Assembly (NCBI RefSeq): GCF_001439735.1
Contig: NZ_JYLN01000001.1
Location: 558,001 to 622,000 of the forward strand
Direction: 5' to 3'
Source: Pseudomonas paralactis
Lineage (GTDB): Bacteria > Pseudomonadota > Gammaproteobacteria > Pseudomonadales > Pseudomonadaceae
Length of the DNA stretch: 64,000 nucleotides
A program made the translations under genes and the position numbers. How positions within the stretch are numbered: the stretch's first letter is position 1; each line of letters opens with the position of its first letter. The notes under the pieces were generated by a model, which saw only the letters and a list, made by a program, of their open reading frames with translations, did not search any database and was not told where the DNA came from. Shown here one piece after another: positions 46,586 through 55,246 of this stretch.

Positions 46586-47845
46586 TTATAAATGTGTGGT
46601 TGCGCCAGCGGCAGCGTAGTTCTGGTAACTGTTCATGGTTTTTGCGATCTGCGAAATCTTGCTGGCGTAATCCGGGTCGGTTGCATAACCGGCTTTTTGC
46701 AACTCGCGTACAAACTGTTCCGGGTTGTCGGCTGATTTCACAACTTCTTTATAGCGATCATGGCTTTGCAGCAAGGTCACGAGGTCGTGGAAGCTGTCCT
46801 GGTAGGAGCTGTAGGAGCGGAACTGCGCCGTTTCCTTGACCATCGCCCCATCGCGAAACTCGCTGGTGATCGCGCGGGCCTGACCGCCCTGCCAACTCTG
46901 GCCGGCCTTGATGCCGAACAGGTTGTGGCTGCTGCTGCCGTCTTCGGCACGCATGACCGATTTGCCCCAGCCGGTTTCCAACGCCGCCTGGGCCACCAGG
47001 TATTTGGGGTCGATGCCAATCCGTGCGGCGGCGGCCTTGGCCATCGGCAGCATGGTGGCGACGAACTCATCCTGGGAACTGAAGGCTTTCTTGGCCGGTG
47101 CCAGCGGTGGCTGGGCAATGGCTCGGCCATACACCTGCATGCGCCCGCTGGGTACGGCAAAGGTGCGCGCACTGCTGTTGATGACGTTGTCATCGGCGGC
47201 GCTGTTGCGCAGCGGCGCGGCCTTGGCCTCGACCTGGGTGCTGGGCACGATGCCGGCAAGCAAACGGTCGGTCAGCTTGCTGGGCAAGGCGATACGGCGC
47301 TGATTCATCAGCTCCATGTCGTTGCTGTGGGACGCAACGGCGCCTGCCTGCGGCTCCGCCACGCGATAGGCCCACAATGGGCGCTGCCCATTGGAGCGCC
47401 CCAACGGGCCTTCGGCCTGGGTACCGGCGGCAATCTCGGTCGGCACATCGACTTTCTTCACCGGCGCATCCGCCGCCGGGCCTTGCAAGGTGGCGGCCTG
47501 GGCCTCTACCGGTTTGTTCTTTTGCATCTGGCGCATCAGCACGTCCGCCAGGCCGATACCACCGCCCTCGCGGGACATCGATACCGCCAGCTGCTGGTCG
47601 TACATTTCCTGGTACTGCTTGGCCGCCGGCGTATTCAACGGGTTGTCCTTGCCCAGGGCATCGGTGGCCGAGCGCATGGACTTGAGCATCTCGTTCAAAA
47701 ACAGCGATTCGAACTCCTGCGCCACCTTGCGCATGTTGCCTTCGCTGTTCTTGTCGTCACCGACTTTGAGCTGGTTAAGCCGGTTCAGGTCGGAGTAAGA
47801 CCCCGAGTCTGCCGTGCTGCTGATGCCGCTCTTGCGCATATCCAT
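46586..47845 (-). CDS. flgJ: peptidoglycan hydrolase FlgJ
   Basis: FlgJ caps the rod and cuts a path through the cell wall. The 419-residue protein has an N-terminal rod-binding domain (about 25-120, with FESLFLNEMLKSMR), a proline/alanine-rich linker, and a C-terminal glucosaminidase-type domain (about 255-410, with AALETGWGKS and the predicted catalytic glutamate). The ATG at 47845 is eight bases from GAGG; one at 47851 is too close. Confidence 0.94.
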   Translation of the reverse strand: MDMRKSGISSTADSGSYSDLNRLNQLKVGDDKNSEGNMRKVAQEFESLFLNEMLKSMRSATDALGKDNPLNTPAAKQYQEMYDQQLAVSMSREGGGIGLADVLMRQMQKNKPVEAQAATLQGPAADAPVKKVDVPTEIAAGTQAEGPLGRSNGQRPLWAYRVAEPQAGAVASHSNDMELMNQRRIALPSKLTDRLLAGIVPSTQVEAKAAPLRNSAADDNVINSSARTFAVPSGRMQVYGRAIAQPPLAPAKKAFSSQDEFVATMLPMAKAAAARIGIDPKYLVAQAALETGWGKSVMRAEDGSSSHNLFGIKAGQSWQGGQARAITSEFRDGAMVKETAQFRSYSSYQDSFHDLVTLLQSHDRYKEVVKSADNPEQFVRELQKAGYATDPDYASKISQIAKTMNSYQNYAAAGATTHL

Positions 47846-47855
47846 GGCCATGGCC

Positions 47856-48971
47856 TCAGATCACGATCAGGTCGGCTTGCAAGGCGCCGGCCTGTTTCAA
47901 AGCTTCGAGGATGGCCATCAAGTCGCCGGGCGCTGCGCCCACCTGATTCACCGCACGGACGATCTCGTCCAGCGTGGTACCGGGGCCGAATTTGAACATC
48001 GGCTTGGCTTCTTGCTGGGCATTGACCCGCGAGCGTGGGACCACGGCGGTCTGGCCATTGGACAACGGGCCAGGCTGACTGACGATCGGGTCTTCGGTGA
48101 TGGTCACCGTCAGGCTGCCGTGGGTCACCGCCGCCGGCGAGACCTTGACGTTCTGGCCAATCACGATGGTGCCGGTACGCGAGTTGATGATGACTTTCGC
48201 CACGGCCTGGCCTGGATCGACCTCCAGGTTCTCCAGGATCGACAGGTAGTCCACACGCTGGCTTGGGTCCAGTGGCGCAGTGACGCGAATCGAACCGCCG
48301 TCGATGGCCTGGGCCACGCCAGGGCCGAGCATGTCGTTGATCTTGTCGACCACGCGCTTGGCGGTGGTGAAGTCGGAGCGGTTAAGGTTCAGGGTCAGGC
48401 TGTTGCCCTGGTTGAAACCGCTCGGCACGGTGCGTTCAACCGTGGCGCCACCGGGAATGCGCCCGGCCGACGGTACGTTGACAGTGATCTTCGAACCGTC
48501 GCGGCCTTCAGCGTCAAACCCGCCCACCACCAGGTTGCCCTGGGCGATGGCGTAGACGTTGCCGTCGATACCTTTGAGCGGTGTCATCAGCAAGGTGCCG
48601 CCACGCAGGCTTTTGGAGTTGCCCATGGACGAAACGGTGATGTCCACCACCTGGCCCGGCTTGGAGAACGGCGGCAAATCGGCACTGATCGACACTGCGG
48701 CGACGTTCTTCAACTGCACGTTGCCCGAGCCTGGCGGCACCTTGATACCGAACTGCGAGAGCATGTTGTTGAAGGTCTGCAGGGTGAACGGCGTTTGGGT
48801 GGTCTGGTCACCCGTGCCATTGAGCCCCACCACCAGGCCGTAGCCGATCAACTGGTTGGAGCGCACGCCGGAAATACTGGCGATGTCTTTGAGTCGCTCG
48901 GCCTGGGCCACGGCGCTCAAGGCCAGCAGGAGTGCCGTCGCCATCAGCTGTTTGAAATTCAAAATGGCCAC
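47856..48971 (-). CDS. flgI: flagellar P-ring protein FlgI
   Basis: FlgI forms the P-ring around the rod in the periplasm. The product (about 370 residues) has a signal peptide ending near LALSAVAQA and the mature start [20 protein letters not shown], typical of FlgI. The start given is GTG, directly after the flgH stop. A TTG three codons later has a better ribosome site (AGGTGG), so the exact start is open. Confidence 0.94.
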   Translation of the reverse strand: MAILNFKQLMATALLLALSAVAQAERLKDIASISGVRSNQLIGYGLVVGLNGTGDQTTQTPFTLQTFNNMLSQFGIKVPPGSGNVQLKNVAAVSISADLPPFSKPGQVVDITVSSMGNSKSLRGGTLLMTPLKGIDGNVYAIAQGNLVVGGFDAEGRDGSKITVNVPSAGRIPGGATVERTVPSGFNQGNSLTLNLNRSDFTTAKRVVDKINDMLGPGVAQAIDGGSIRVTAPLDPSQRVDYLSILENLEVDPGQAVAKVIINSRTGTIVIGQNVKVSPAAVTHGSLTVTITEDPIVSQPGPLSNGQTAVVPRSRVNAQQEAKPMFKFGPGTTLDEIVRAVNQVGAAPGDLMAILEALKQAGALQADLIVI

Positions 48972-49667
48972 CTAGAAAGGGAACAGCGGGCTAAGGAAGA
49001 AACGATCGAACCAGCCCGGCTGGCTTGCATCAGCAAACGAACCCGTCCCCGAGTAGGTGATGCGCGCATCGGCAATACGCGTCGACGGCACAGTGTTGTC
49101 GGTGGAAATATCATCGGCACGGACCATGCCGGCAATGCGCACCAGCTCGTCGCCGGTGTTGAGGGTCATCCACTTTTCACCGCGGATGGCGATGATGCCG
49201 TTGGGCAATACGTCGGCCACGGTCACGGTGATCGAACCGGTCAGGCTGTTGCCCTGCCCCGCCGCACTTTTGCCGTTGGTGGCACGGTCGCCGCTGTAAC
49301 CGGCGTCCAGGCTCAGGTCCCCACTGCCCAGCGGGTTGTTGGTGTTCAGGCCACCGCCAAACAGCGAGGTCAGGCCAATGCTGGTCTTGCTGTTCTTGCC
49401 GATCTGCGAGTTGGCGTTCTTGCTGGCCTGGGTCTTCTCGTTGAGGGTGATGGTGATGATGTCACCGACCCGGAAGGCCTTGCGGTCGCTGTAGAGGTTC
49501 TGTTCGAAACCGGCCTGGTAGATCGAGCCGTTATTGGCCGCCGCCGGCAACGGCGTGCGGGGCAACACCGGCGCGTAGTACGGGTCATTGGGCTTTGGCG
49601 TAGGGGCGACACAGCCCGCAAGCACGGCGATCCCACTCAATGCCAAAACGGAAACATAGCGATTCAT
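48972..49667 (-). CDS. flgH: flagellar L-ring lipoprotein FlgH
   Basis: FlgH forms the L-ring in the outer membrane. The 231-residue precursor has a lipoprotein signal with lipobox LAGC (Cys19) and the family motifs [19 protein letters not shown] and [20 protein letters not shown]. It lies between flgG and flgI. Confidence 0.95.
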   Translation of the reverse strand: MNRYVSVLALSGIAVLAGCVAPTPKPNDPYYAPVLPRTPLPAAANNGSIYQAGFEQNLYSDRKAFRVGDIITITLNEKTQASKNANSQIGKNSKTSIGLTSLFGGGLNTNNPLGSGDLSLDAGYSGDRATNGKSAAGQGNSLTGSITVTVADVLPNGIIAIRGEKWMTLNTGDELVRIAGMVRADDISTDNTVPSTRIADARITYSGTGSFADASQPGWFDRFFLSPLFPF

Positions 49668-49720
49668 GACCCTTACCTCATGGTGTTGCAGGCGCCGTCA
49701 AAAGCGCCCCATAGACGTGA

Positions 49721-50506
49721 TTACAGATTCTGCGTGACGAACGAGAGCATCTGGTCGGCGGTGGAAATCACCTTGGAGTTCATCTCGTAGGCGCGCTGGG
49801 TGGTGATCATGTTGACCATCTCCTCAACGGTGCTGACGTTGGAGGTTTCCAGGGTGCTTTGCAGGGTGGTGCCAAACCCGTTCAGGCCCGGGGTGCCGAT
49901 TTGCGGCGCGCCGCTGGAGGCGGTTTCCAGGAACAGGTTGTTGCCCATCGCTTGCAGGCCGGCCGGGTTGATGAAATCGGCGGTTTGCAGGTTGCCGATC
50001 ACTTGCGACGCCGGGTTGCCGGCCACAGTGATCGACACGGTGCCGTCGTTGCCGACGGTGAAGGTCTTGGCATCCGCCGGAACCACCACGGCAGGCTCCA
50101 GGGCGAAACCGTTGGCGGTGACGATCTGGCCGTTGGAGTCCAGGTGGAACGTACCGTCGCGGGTGTAGGAGGTAGTCCCATCCGGTTGCAGGATCTGGAA
50201 GAAACCACGGCCATTGATGGCCATGTCCAGCGGCTGCCCGGTTTGCTGCAGGTTACCGGCGCTGAAGTTTTTCTGGGTGCCGACGATCTGCACACCGGTA
50301 CCCAATTGCAGACCCGACGGCAATTCGCTGTCCTGGGTGGATTGGGCGCCGGGCTGCTTCTTGATCTGATAGAGCAGGTCCTGGAACTCGGCGCGATCAC
50401 GCTTGAAACCCGTGGTCGACACGTTCGCCAGGTTGTTGGAAATGGTGGTCAGGTTGGTGTCCTGGGCGGACAGGCCTGTCTTGGCAACCCATAGAGCCGG
50501 AAGCAT
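49721..50506 (-). CDS. flgG: distal rod protein FlgG
   Basis: The 261-residue protein has the N-terminal rod signature TISNNLANVSTTGFKRDRAEF and C-terminal TVEEMVNMITTQRAYEMNSK, diagnostic for FlgG. GAAGGAG lies close to the ATG. It follows flgF. Confidence 0.96.
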   Translation of the reverse strand: MLPALWVAKTGLSAQDTNLTTISNNLANVSTTGFKRDRAEFQDLLYQIKKQPGAQSTQDSELPSGLQLGTGVQIVGTQKNFSAGNLQQTGQPLDMAINGRGFFQILQPDGTTSYTRDGTFHLDSNGQIVTANGFALEPAVVVPADAKTFTVGNDGTVSITVAGNPASQVIGNLQTADFINPAGLQAMGNNLFLETASSGAPQIGTPGLNGFGTTLQSTLETSNVSTVEEMVNMITTQRAYEMNSKVISTADQMLSFVTQNL

Positions 50507-50568
50507 GCTGTTCTCCTTCGTGCGCCGGGTGGTTGGCGCTACGTTGCAAATTAGTTAATGGGCTTGAA

Positions 50569-51309
50569 TCAGCTCATCTGCATGACGCGCGTCATGGCCT
50601 GGTCGTCTTCTTTGGCGCTGTTCATCATCTTGATGTGCAGCTCGAACTGCTTGGAAAGCGCCAACACCGCAGTCATTTCTTCCACCGCATTGACGTTGCT
50701 CGCCTGCAGGAAACCCGAGGTCAGCTTGACGTTCGCGTCGGCCTGGGCCGGCTGGCCATCCTTGGTGTGGATGGTGCCGTCCAGGCCCTTGGTCATGTTC
50801 TTGAGGTCAGGCTGGACCATCTTGATGCGGTCCACTTCCGCCATCACCCGCGGGCCTTCGCCCATGGCGCGGATGCTGATGGTGCCGTCGGCACCCACTT
50901 CGATTTTCTGCTGGGGCGGCACGGCAATCGGGCCACCGTTGCCCATGATCGGCATACCGTTGCCGGCACGCAGCACACCCAGCGCATCCACGTTCATGCT
51001 GGCGCTGCGCACGTAGGCTTCGCCGCCATCCGGGGTTTGCACGGCCATCCAGCCGTCGCCGCTGACGGCTACGTCCAGGTCGCGGCCGGTCTCGATCATT
51101 GCGCCCGGGGAAAAGTCGGTAGCCGGACGTTCGGTCAAGGCAAACGCCCGCGCCGGAAAGCTGTCACCGAACACCGGCATCGAACGCGCCTGCTCCAGGT
51201 CACGTTGGAAACCGTTGGTGGAAATGTTCGCCAGGTTGTTGGCATGGGCCTTCTGCGCCAGTGCATTCTGGCTGGCGCCGGTCATTGCCACATAAAGGTA
51301 CTTGTCCAC
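50569..51309 (-). CDS. flgF: proximal rod protein FlgF
   Basis: The 246-residue protein starts from GTG at 51309 (MDKYLYVAMTGASQNALAQ) behind AGAGGAA; a longer ORF has no support. It has the rod motif ANNLANISTNGFQRDLEQ and a C-terminal helix NAVEEMTAVLALSKQFELHIK. It is the first gene of flgF-G-H-I-J-K-L here, while flgBCDE, usually next to it in P. aeruginosa, are absent upstream. Confidence 0.95.
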   Translation of the reverse strand: MDKYLYVAMTGASQNALAQKAHANNLANISTNGFQRDLEQARSMPVFGDSFPARAFALTERPATDFSPGAMIETGRDLDVAVSGDGWMAVQTPDGGEAYVRSASMNVDALGVLRAGNGMPIMGNGGPIAVPPQQKIEVGADGTISIRAMGEGPRVMAEVDRIKMVQPDLKNMTKGLDGTIHTKDGQPAQADANVKLTSGFLQASNVNAVEEMTAVLALSKQFELHIKMMNSAKEDDQAMTRVMQMS

Positions 51310-51365
51310 GCTCTTTCCTCTTTCTGACGGACGCTTGCCGCCCACCGCTGTACTGAGGTGGCTTA

Positions 51366-51381
51366 AGCAATTTGCGAACCA
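51366..51381 (-). promoter_or_regulatory. sigma-54 promoter for flgF operon
   Basis: The minus strand reads TGGTTCG-N4-TTGCT, with GG-N10-GC at the right distance, about 57 bp before the flgF start. A separate promoter fits with flgF being the first gene of its operon. Confidence 0.65.
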
Positions 51382-51523
51382 ACTTTTAAAAAGAGGAGAA
51401 AGTCCAGGCGGGGCGGGGGTTAGCGGCGAGGTCAGATGATTTGAGGCAGGAGAGCGAGTCGAAAAAACGGCGGACTACTGCCGCCTGCGGCAAACCCCGG
51501 CCTGAAAAACGACAGAGCTCAAA

Positions 51524-51606
51524 TGTGGGCTTGCTCGCGAATGCGGTGGCTCAGTCACTGATATGTTGAATGACCTACCGCATTCGCGGGCAAGCCCGCT
51601 CCCACA
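51524..51606. repeat. REPIN with shortened left arm
   Basis: The right arm (CGCGGGCAAGCCCGCTCCCACA) is complete. The left arm reads TGTGGGCTTGCTCGCGAATGCGG and lacks the bases between TGTGGG and GCTTGC, so the two arms no longer match fully. Confidence 0.85.
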
Positions 51607-51652
51607 GGGGATTGATGCCGGGCGCTGATTGCGTGGGCAATACCCAACCCAT

Positions 51653-51706
51653 GTGGGAGCTGGCTTGCCTGCGATAGCGGTGGAACAGGCACTGACATGT
51701 CAACTG
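51653..51706. repeat. left half of a REPIN
   Basis: TGTGGGAGCTGGCTTGCCTG and about 35 bases of loop are present, but no right arm follows within the normal 90-bp span. The matching arm appears about 370 bp later, suggesting that the REPIN was split by an insertion. Confidence 0.8.
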
Positions 51707-52051
51707 ACAGTGGGCTGTAGCAGCAGACGGTACCCACGATGCGAAGCGAGCCGCTCTTGATCTTGATCTGCTTTTGATCTTAGGCGCCCCGTTAAACCAC
51801 GCTGGCCGGAATTCGACAGGGATTTGGGGGGGTAAACCGGCAGGGATGCCGGTTTAGCCGCCCCGCGCCATGGATGGCGCGTGGCGGCGGCCCCCCAAAT
51901 CACTGGCGGATTACGGGCACACCGAGCCTAGGCGAGGTGCCGAGTGGTGGGGCAAGAGCGTTTTGCTTACTTTTGCGCTGTTCAAAAGTGAGCCGCCGTC
52001 AGGGCGGAACCCTAAGTGGCCGTTACCTAAATATCGGATATGTACCCGATC
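51707..52051. repeat. structured dispersed repeat inserted in a REPIN
   Basis: The core can fold as a three-way junction. The outer stem ATTTGGGGGG (51822-51831) pairs with CCCCCCAAAT (51891-51900). Hairpin A is TAAACCGGCA (51833-51842) with its complement to 51856. Hairpin B runs 51858-51887 around GCGCCA-TGGA-TGGCGC. Further short hairpins follow near 51993. The sequence resembles long intergenic repeats that I recall as common in P. fluorescens genomes, but I could not check copy number. Confidence 0.6.
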
Positions 52052-52057
52052 CAACTG

Positions 52058-52101
52058 TGTTGACTGTTAGGCCGTCTTCGCAGGCAAGCCAGCTCCCACA
52101 T
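52058..52101. repeat. right half of the split REPIN
   Basis: GCAGGCAAGCCAGCTCCCACA is the inverted partner of the half at 51653. The bases CAACTG occur at both inner edges (51701-51706 and 52052-52057), as a short target duplication would give. Confidence 0.75.
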
Positions 52102-52162
52102 TTGGATCGCGGTGCGTCAGTTAGATCAGCGCCGGCCGTCACAGGAGCAAGCTCCCACCGTT

Positions 52163-53728
52163 TTAACTGCGATCAGCCTTGAGCACTTCGTAATCACGCA
52201 GTTTGTTGGCAATGGTGGTGTGCGACACCCCCAGGCGCTTGCCCAACTGGCGACTGCTCGGGTGTTCGGCATACAGGCTTTCCAACACCGCCTTCTCAAA
52301 GCGCCCGACGATGACTTCCAGGCTCCCCTCCAGAGAAAAATCGCCAAGGGGCTGGCGCACGCCGTAGTCCGGCAGGCGAATATGCTCAACCTTCACCGTG
52401 CCACCCTCACACAGCGACACCGCCTGGAACAGCACGTTTTCCAACTGCCGCACGTTACCCGGCCAGTGGTAGTGGCTGAGTTTGTCCATGGCCGCAGGGG
52501 CCAGCTTGGGCAGTGGGCAACCGATCTGTCGACTGGCCTGATCCAGGAAGTGCTCAACCAGCGGCGCCAACCCATCCAGGCATTCGCGCAACGGCGGGAT
52601 ATGCAACGACAACACGTTCAAGCGGTGATAAAGGTCCTGGCGAAATTCGCCGCGGGCGCAGAGTTCCGACAAATCTACCTGGGTCGCGCAGATCACCCGC
52701 ACATCCAGGTACACCTCTTCATCACTGCCCACCCGGCGAAAACAACCATCCTGCAAAAAGCGCAGCAGCTTGACCTGCAAGCGCGCGCTCATTTCTCCCA
52801 CGCCGTCGAGAAACAAGGTACCGCCCGCCGTCAGCTCAAGCAGGCCCAATTTACCTTCCGCCCGCGCCCCTTCAAATGCGCCGGGGCCGTAGCCAAACAG
52901 TTCAGTCTCGGCCATCGACTCGGGCAACCCCGCACAATTGAGCGCCATCAACGGCGACTGCCCCCGCGGGCTGGCCAGGTGACAGGCACGGGCCAGCAGT
53001 TCCTTGCCGGTACCTGTTTCGCCTTCTATTAATAGCGGTGCATCCAAGGGTGCCATGCGCCGCGCTTCGCGGACCACCGCAGCCATGACCTTGGAGCTTT
53101 GAAAGATGCTGTCGAAACCGCGCAGCTCTTGCTTGCGCACATTGTAGATACGCTCACCGACACGGTCAGCGCGATGCAAGGTCAATACAGCACCGGCCAT
53201 GGCCTCGCTGTCATCATGCTCACTGGATTGCAGTGGAGCGATATCCGCCAAAAACACGTCGCCCTTGACCTTGACCCGCAAACCGTTGATCCGCGATTTG
53301 CTGGCACGCACCAGTTCCGGCAAATCGAAGTCCTCGGCGTAGCGCGACAGCGGAATCCCCGGCACCTCGTCCACTCGCACACCGAGCAACTGCGCCGCCG
53401 CACGGTTGGCGGCAACGATGGAACCCCCCATGTCGATGGACAACACGGGGAACTCCAGGGCACCCAGCAGCGCGTTGAGCTCCATGTGCCGTCGCTCACT
53501 GGGCATCAACCCGACCCGTTTGACGCCAAACACCCCGGCAATCGCCTCGAACTGCGGGCGCAACGCCTGAAACTGCATGTTCACCAGGTTGGGGCAAAAC
53601 AGGTAGATGGCATTGCCATGCTCGCCGCCGACCTCGCCCTTGGCGACGTTGACGCCGTATTCCACCAACAGGTTGAGGATGTCCCGCAGGATGCCGATGC
53701 GGTTCTGGCAGTGCACTTTGATACGCAT
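52163..53728 (-). CDS. phhR: phenylalanine/tyrosine-responsive regulator PhhR (TyrR family)
   Basis: PhhR activates phenylalanine and tyrosine catabolism, chiefly phhABC. The 521-residue protein has an N-terminal ACT-like domain (1-75), a PAS domain (about 85-190), an AAA+ domain with Walker A GETGTGKE (236-243), and a C-terminal helix-turn-helix (SRQLGKRLGVSHTTIANKL). The sigma-54 contact loop reads GAFEGA (283-288) and Walker B reads FLDGVGEM instead of the usual FLDEIGEM. This suggests it works with sigma-70, as reported for P. putida PhhR. The ATG at 53728 begins the conserved MRIKVHCQNRIGIL. Confidence 0.95.
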   Translation of the reverse strand: MRIKVHCQNRIGILRDILNLLVEYGVNVAKGEVGGEHGNAIYLFCPNLVNMQFQALRPQFEAIAGVFGVKRVGLMPSERRHMELNALLGALEFPVLSIDMGGSIVAANRAAAQLLGVRVDEVPGIPLSRYAEDFDLPELVRASKSRINGLRVKVKGDVFLADIAPLQSSEHDDSEAMAGAVLTLHRADRVGERIYNVRKQELRGFDSIFQSSKVMAAVVREARRMAPLDAPLLIEGETGTGKELLARACHLASPRGQSPLMALNCAGLPESMAETELFGYGPGAFEGARAEGKLGLLELTAGGTLFLDGVGEMSARLQVKLLRFLQDGCFRRVGSDEEVYLDVRVICATQVDLSELCARGEFRQDLYHRLNVLSLHIPPLRECLDGLAPLVEHFLDQASRQIGCPLPKLAPAAMDKLSHYHWPGNVRQLENVLFQAVSLCEGGTVKVEHIRLPDYGVRQPLGDFSLEGSLEVIVGRFEKAVLESLYAEHPSSRQLGKRLGVSHTTIANKLRDYEVLKADRS

Positions 53729-53858
53729 GGAAAGACTCGAAGAGTGAGTAGGCGCCGCGTCTTTTTGTCGCTGGGCGAAGATAGTCGTCAAGATTATGTG
53801 ACAGGACTCGGGATTTTCCCAGCCCACCACCGTGGAAGAACGCCCATTCGTAACGAAT

Positions 53859-53876
53859 ACTTTACAATTATTGGTA
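53859..53876. promoter_or_regulatory. PhhR/TyrR box in the phhR-phhA gap
   Basis: The plus strand reads CGTAAC-GAATAC-TTTACA. The TyrR-family consensus is TGTAAA-N6-TTTACA; one half-site is perfect and the other is a 4/6 match. It lies between the divergent phhR and phhA genes, about 110 bp before phhA. Confidence 0.65.
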
Positions 53877-53906
53877 ATTTTTCCTACACAACGACATTGA
53901 GGGAAC

Positions 53907-53922
53907 TGGATTCTCGCGCGCA
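53907..53922 (+). promoter_or_regulatory. weak sigma-54-like sequence before phhA
   Basis: TGGATTC-N4-GCGCA has GG-N10-GC spacing about 65 bp before phhA, but the -12 region is a poor match. Given the PhhR substitutions, a sigma-70 promoter may be used instead. Confidence 0.25.
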
Positions 53923-53984
53923 TCGGGTTATCAATAGAGACATCGCAGGACATAACAAGAACGAATGCCTAGCAGGAGAGCCGT

Positions 53985-54791
53985 ATGAAGCAGACGCACT
54001 ACGTGGCCCGCGAGCCCGATGCGCAAGGTTTTATCCACTACCCGCCTGAAGAACATGCGGTGTGGAACACGCTGATCACTCGCCAACTCAAAGTGATCGA
54101 AGGCCGCGCCTGCCAGGAATACCTGGACGGCATCGACAAGCTCGGCCTGCCGCTGGACCGCATCCCGCAGTTGGGCGAGATCAACAAGGTGCTGGCCGAC
54201 ACCACCGGCTGGCAAGTCGCCCGAGTACCGGCGCTGATTCCCTTCCAGACCTTTTTTGAACTGCTCGCCAGCAAGCAATTCCCGGTGGCGACCTTTATTC
54301 GTACCCGTGAAGAACTGGACTACCTGCAAGAGCCGGATATTTTCCACGAGATCTTCGGTCACTGCCCGCTGCTGACCAACCCCTGGTTTGCCGAATTCAC
54401 CCACACCTACGGCAAGCTCGGTCTGGCGGCTACCAAGGAGCAAAGGGTGTACCTGGCGCGCCTGTACTGGATGACCATCGAGTTCGGCCTGGTGGACACT
54501 CCCGAAGGGCGGCGCATCTACGGTGGCGGCATTCTGTCGTCGCCTAAAGAAAGCGTGTATTGCCTGTCGGACGAGCCCGAGCACCAGGCCTTCGATCCGC
54601 TGGAAGCGATGCGCACCCCTTATCGCATCGATATTCTGCAGCCGCTGTACTTCGTCTTGCCCGAGCTCAAGCGCCTGTTCGACGTGGCGCAGGAAGACAT
54701 CATGGGCATGGTCGAGCGCGGTATGCAGCTGGGTCTGCACGCACCGCTCTTCACCCCAAAGGCAGTCCCGCCCAAACCCAACGCCGCGTGA
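53985..54791 (+). CDS. phhA: phenylalanine 4-monooxygenase PhhA
   Basis: PhhA hydroxylates phenylalanine to tyrosine using oxygen and tetrahydropterin. The 268-residue single-domain enzyme has the iron ligands His121 and His126 (FHEIFGHCPLL) and Glu166 (YWMTIEFGLV), plus the pterin-site region near residues 80-115. It is similar in size to the known P. aeruginosa enzyme. AGGAG precedes the ATG. It is the first gene of phhA-phhB-phhC. Confidence 0.97.
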   Translation: MKQTHYVAREPDAQGFIHYPPEEHAVWNTLITRQLKVIEGRACQEYLDGIDKLGLPLDRIPQLGEINKVLADTTGWQVARVPALIPFQTFFELLASKQFPVATFIRTREELDYLQEPDIFHEIFGHCPLLTNPWFAEFTHTYGKLGLAATKEQRVYLARLYWMTIEFGLVDTPEGRRIYGGGILSSPKESVYCLSDEPEHQAFDPLEAMRTPYRIDILQPLYFVLPELKRLFDVAQEDIMGMVERGMQLGLHAPLFTPKAVPPKPNAA

Positions 54792-54889
54792 ACCTTTCGT
54801 TTTAAGGCCAGGTGAGTCTGTTCCCTGGCCCCGCGTTGCTTTAGGGTAATGCCACTGACCTTCAATCATTCGAATTCAGGACACCTTCC

Positions 54890-55246
54890 ATGACCACCTT
54901 GAACCAAGCCCACTGCGAAGCCTGCCGCGCCGATGCCCCGCAAGTCAGCGATGAAGAACTGCCGGTGCTGATCAAGCAGATCCCTGACTGGAACATTGAA
55001 GTGCGCGACGGCGTGATGCAGCTGGAAAAGGTTTTCCTGTTCAAGAACTTCAAATTCGCCCTGGCCTTCACCAACGCCATGGGTGAAATCTCCGAAGCCG
55101 AAGGCCATCACCCTGGCCTGCTCACTGAATGGGGCAAAGTCACCGTGACCTGGTGGAGCCACTCCATCAAGGGCCTGCACCGCAACGACTTCATTATGGC
55201 CGCGCGTACCGACGAAGTGGCCAAGAGCGCCGAGGGCCGCAAGTAA
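54890..55246 (+). CDS. phhB: pterin-4a-carbinolamine dehydratase PhhB
   Basis: PhhB regenerates the pterin cofactor used by PhhA. The 118-residue protein carries the active-site signature [20 protein letters not shown] followed by a second histidine motif ([12 protein letters not shown]). Its stop overlaps the start of the aminotransferase gene. Confidence 0.97.
   Translation: MTTLNQAHCEACRADAPQVSDEELPVLIKQIPDWNIEVRDGVMQLEKVFLFKNFKFALAFTNAMGEISEAEGHHPGLLTEWGKVTVTWWSHSIKGLHRNDFIMAARTDEVAKSAEGRK

Larger units (their letters stand above)
51382..52162. other. gene-free, repeat-rich junction between flgF and phhR
   Basis: I see no credible gene in these 780 bases. They hold a shortened REPIN, half of another REPIN, a highly structured 350-bp repeat, the matching REPIN half, and a worn REP-like remnant (GGAGCAAGCTCCCACC) near 52143. 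Short ORFs here are neither Pseudomonas-like in codon use nor preceded by good ribosome sites. Confidence 0.75.

Noticed and set aside
53729..53953. 75-residue N-terminal extension of PhhR
   Set aside because: The extension covers the intergenic PhhR box, and PhhR/TyrR proteins begin at the ACT-domain start MRIKVHCQNR.
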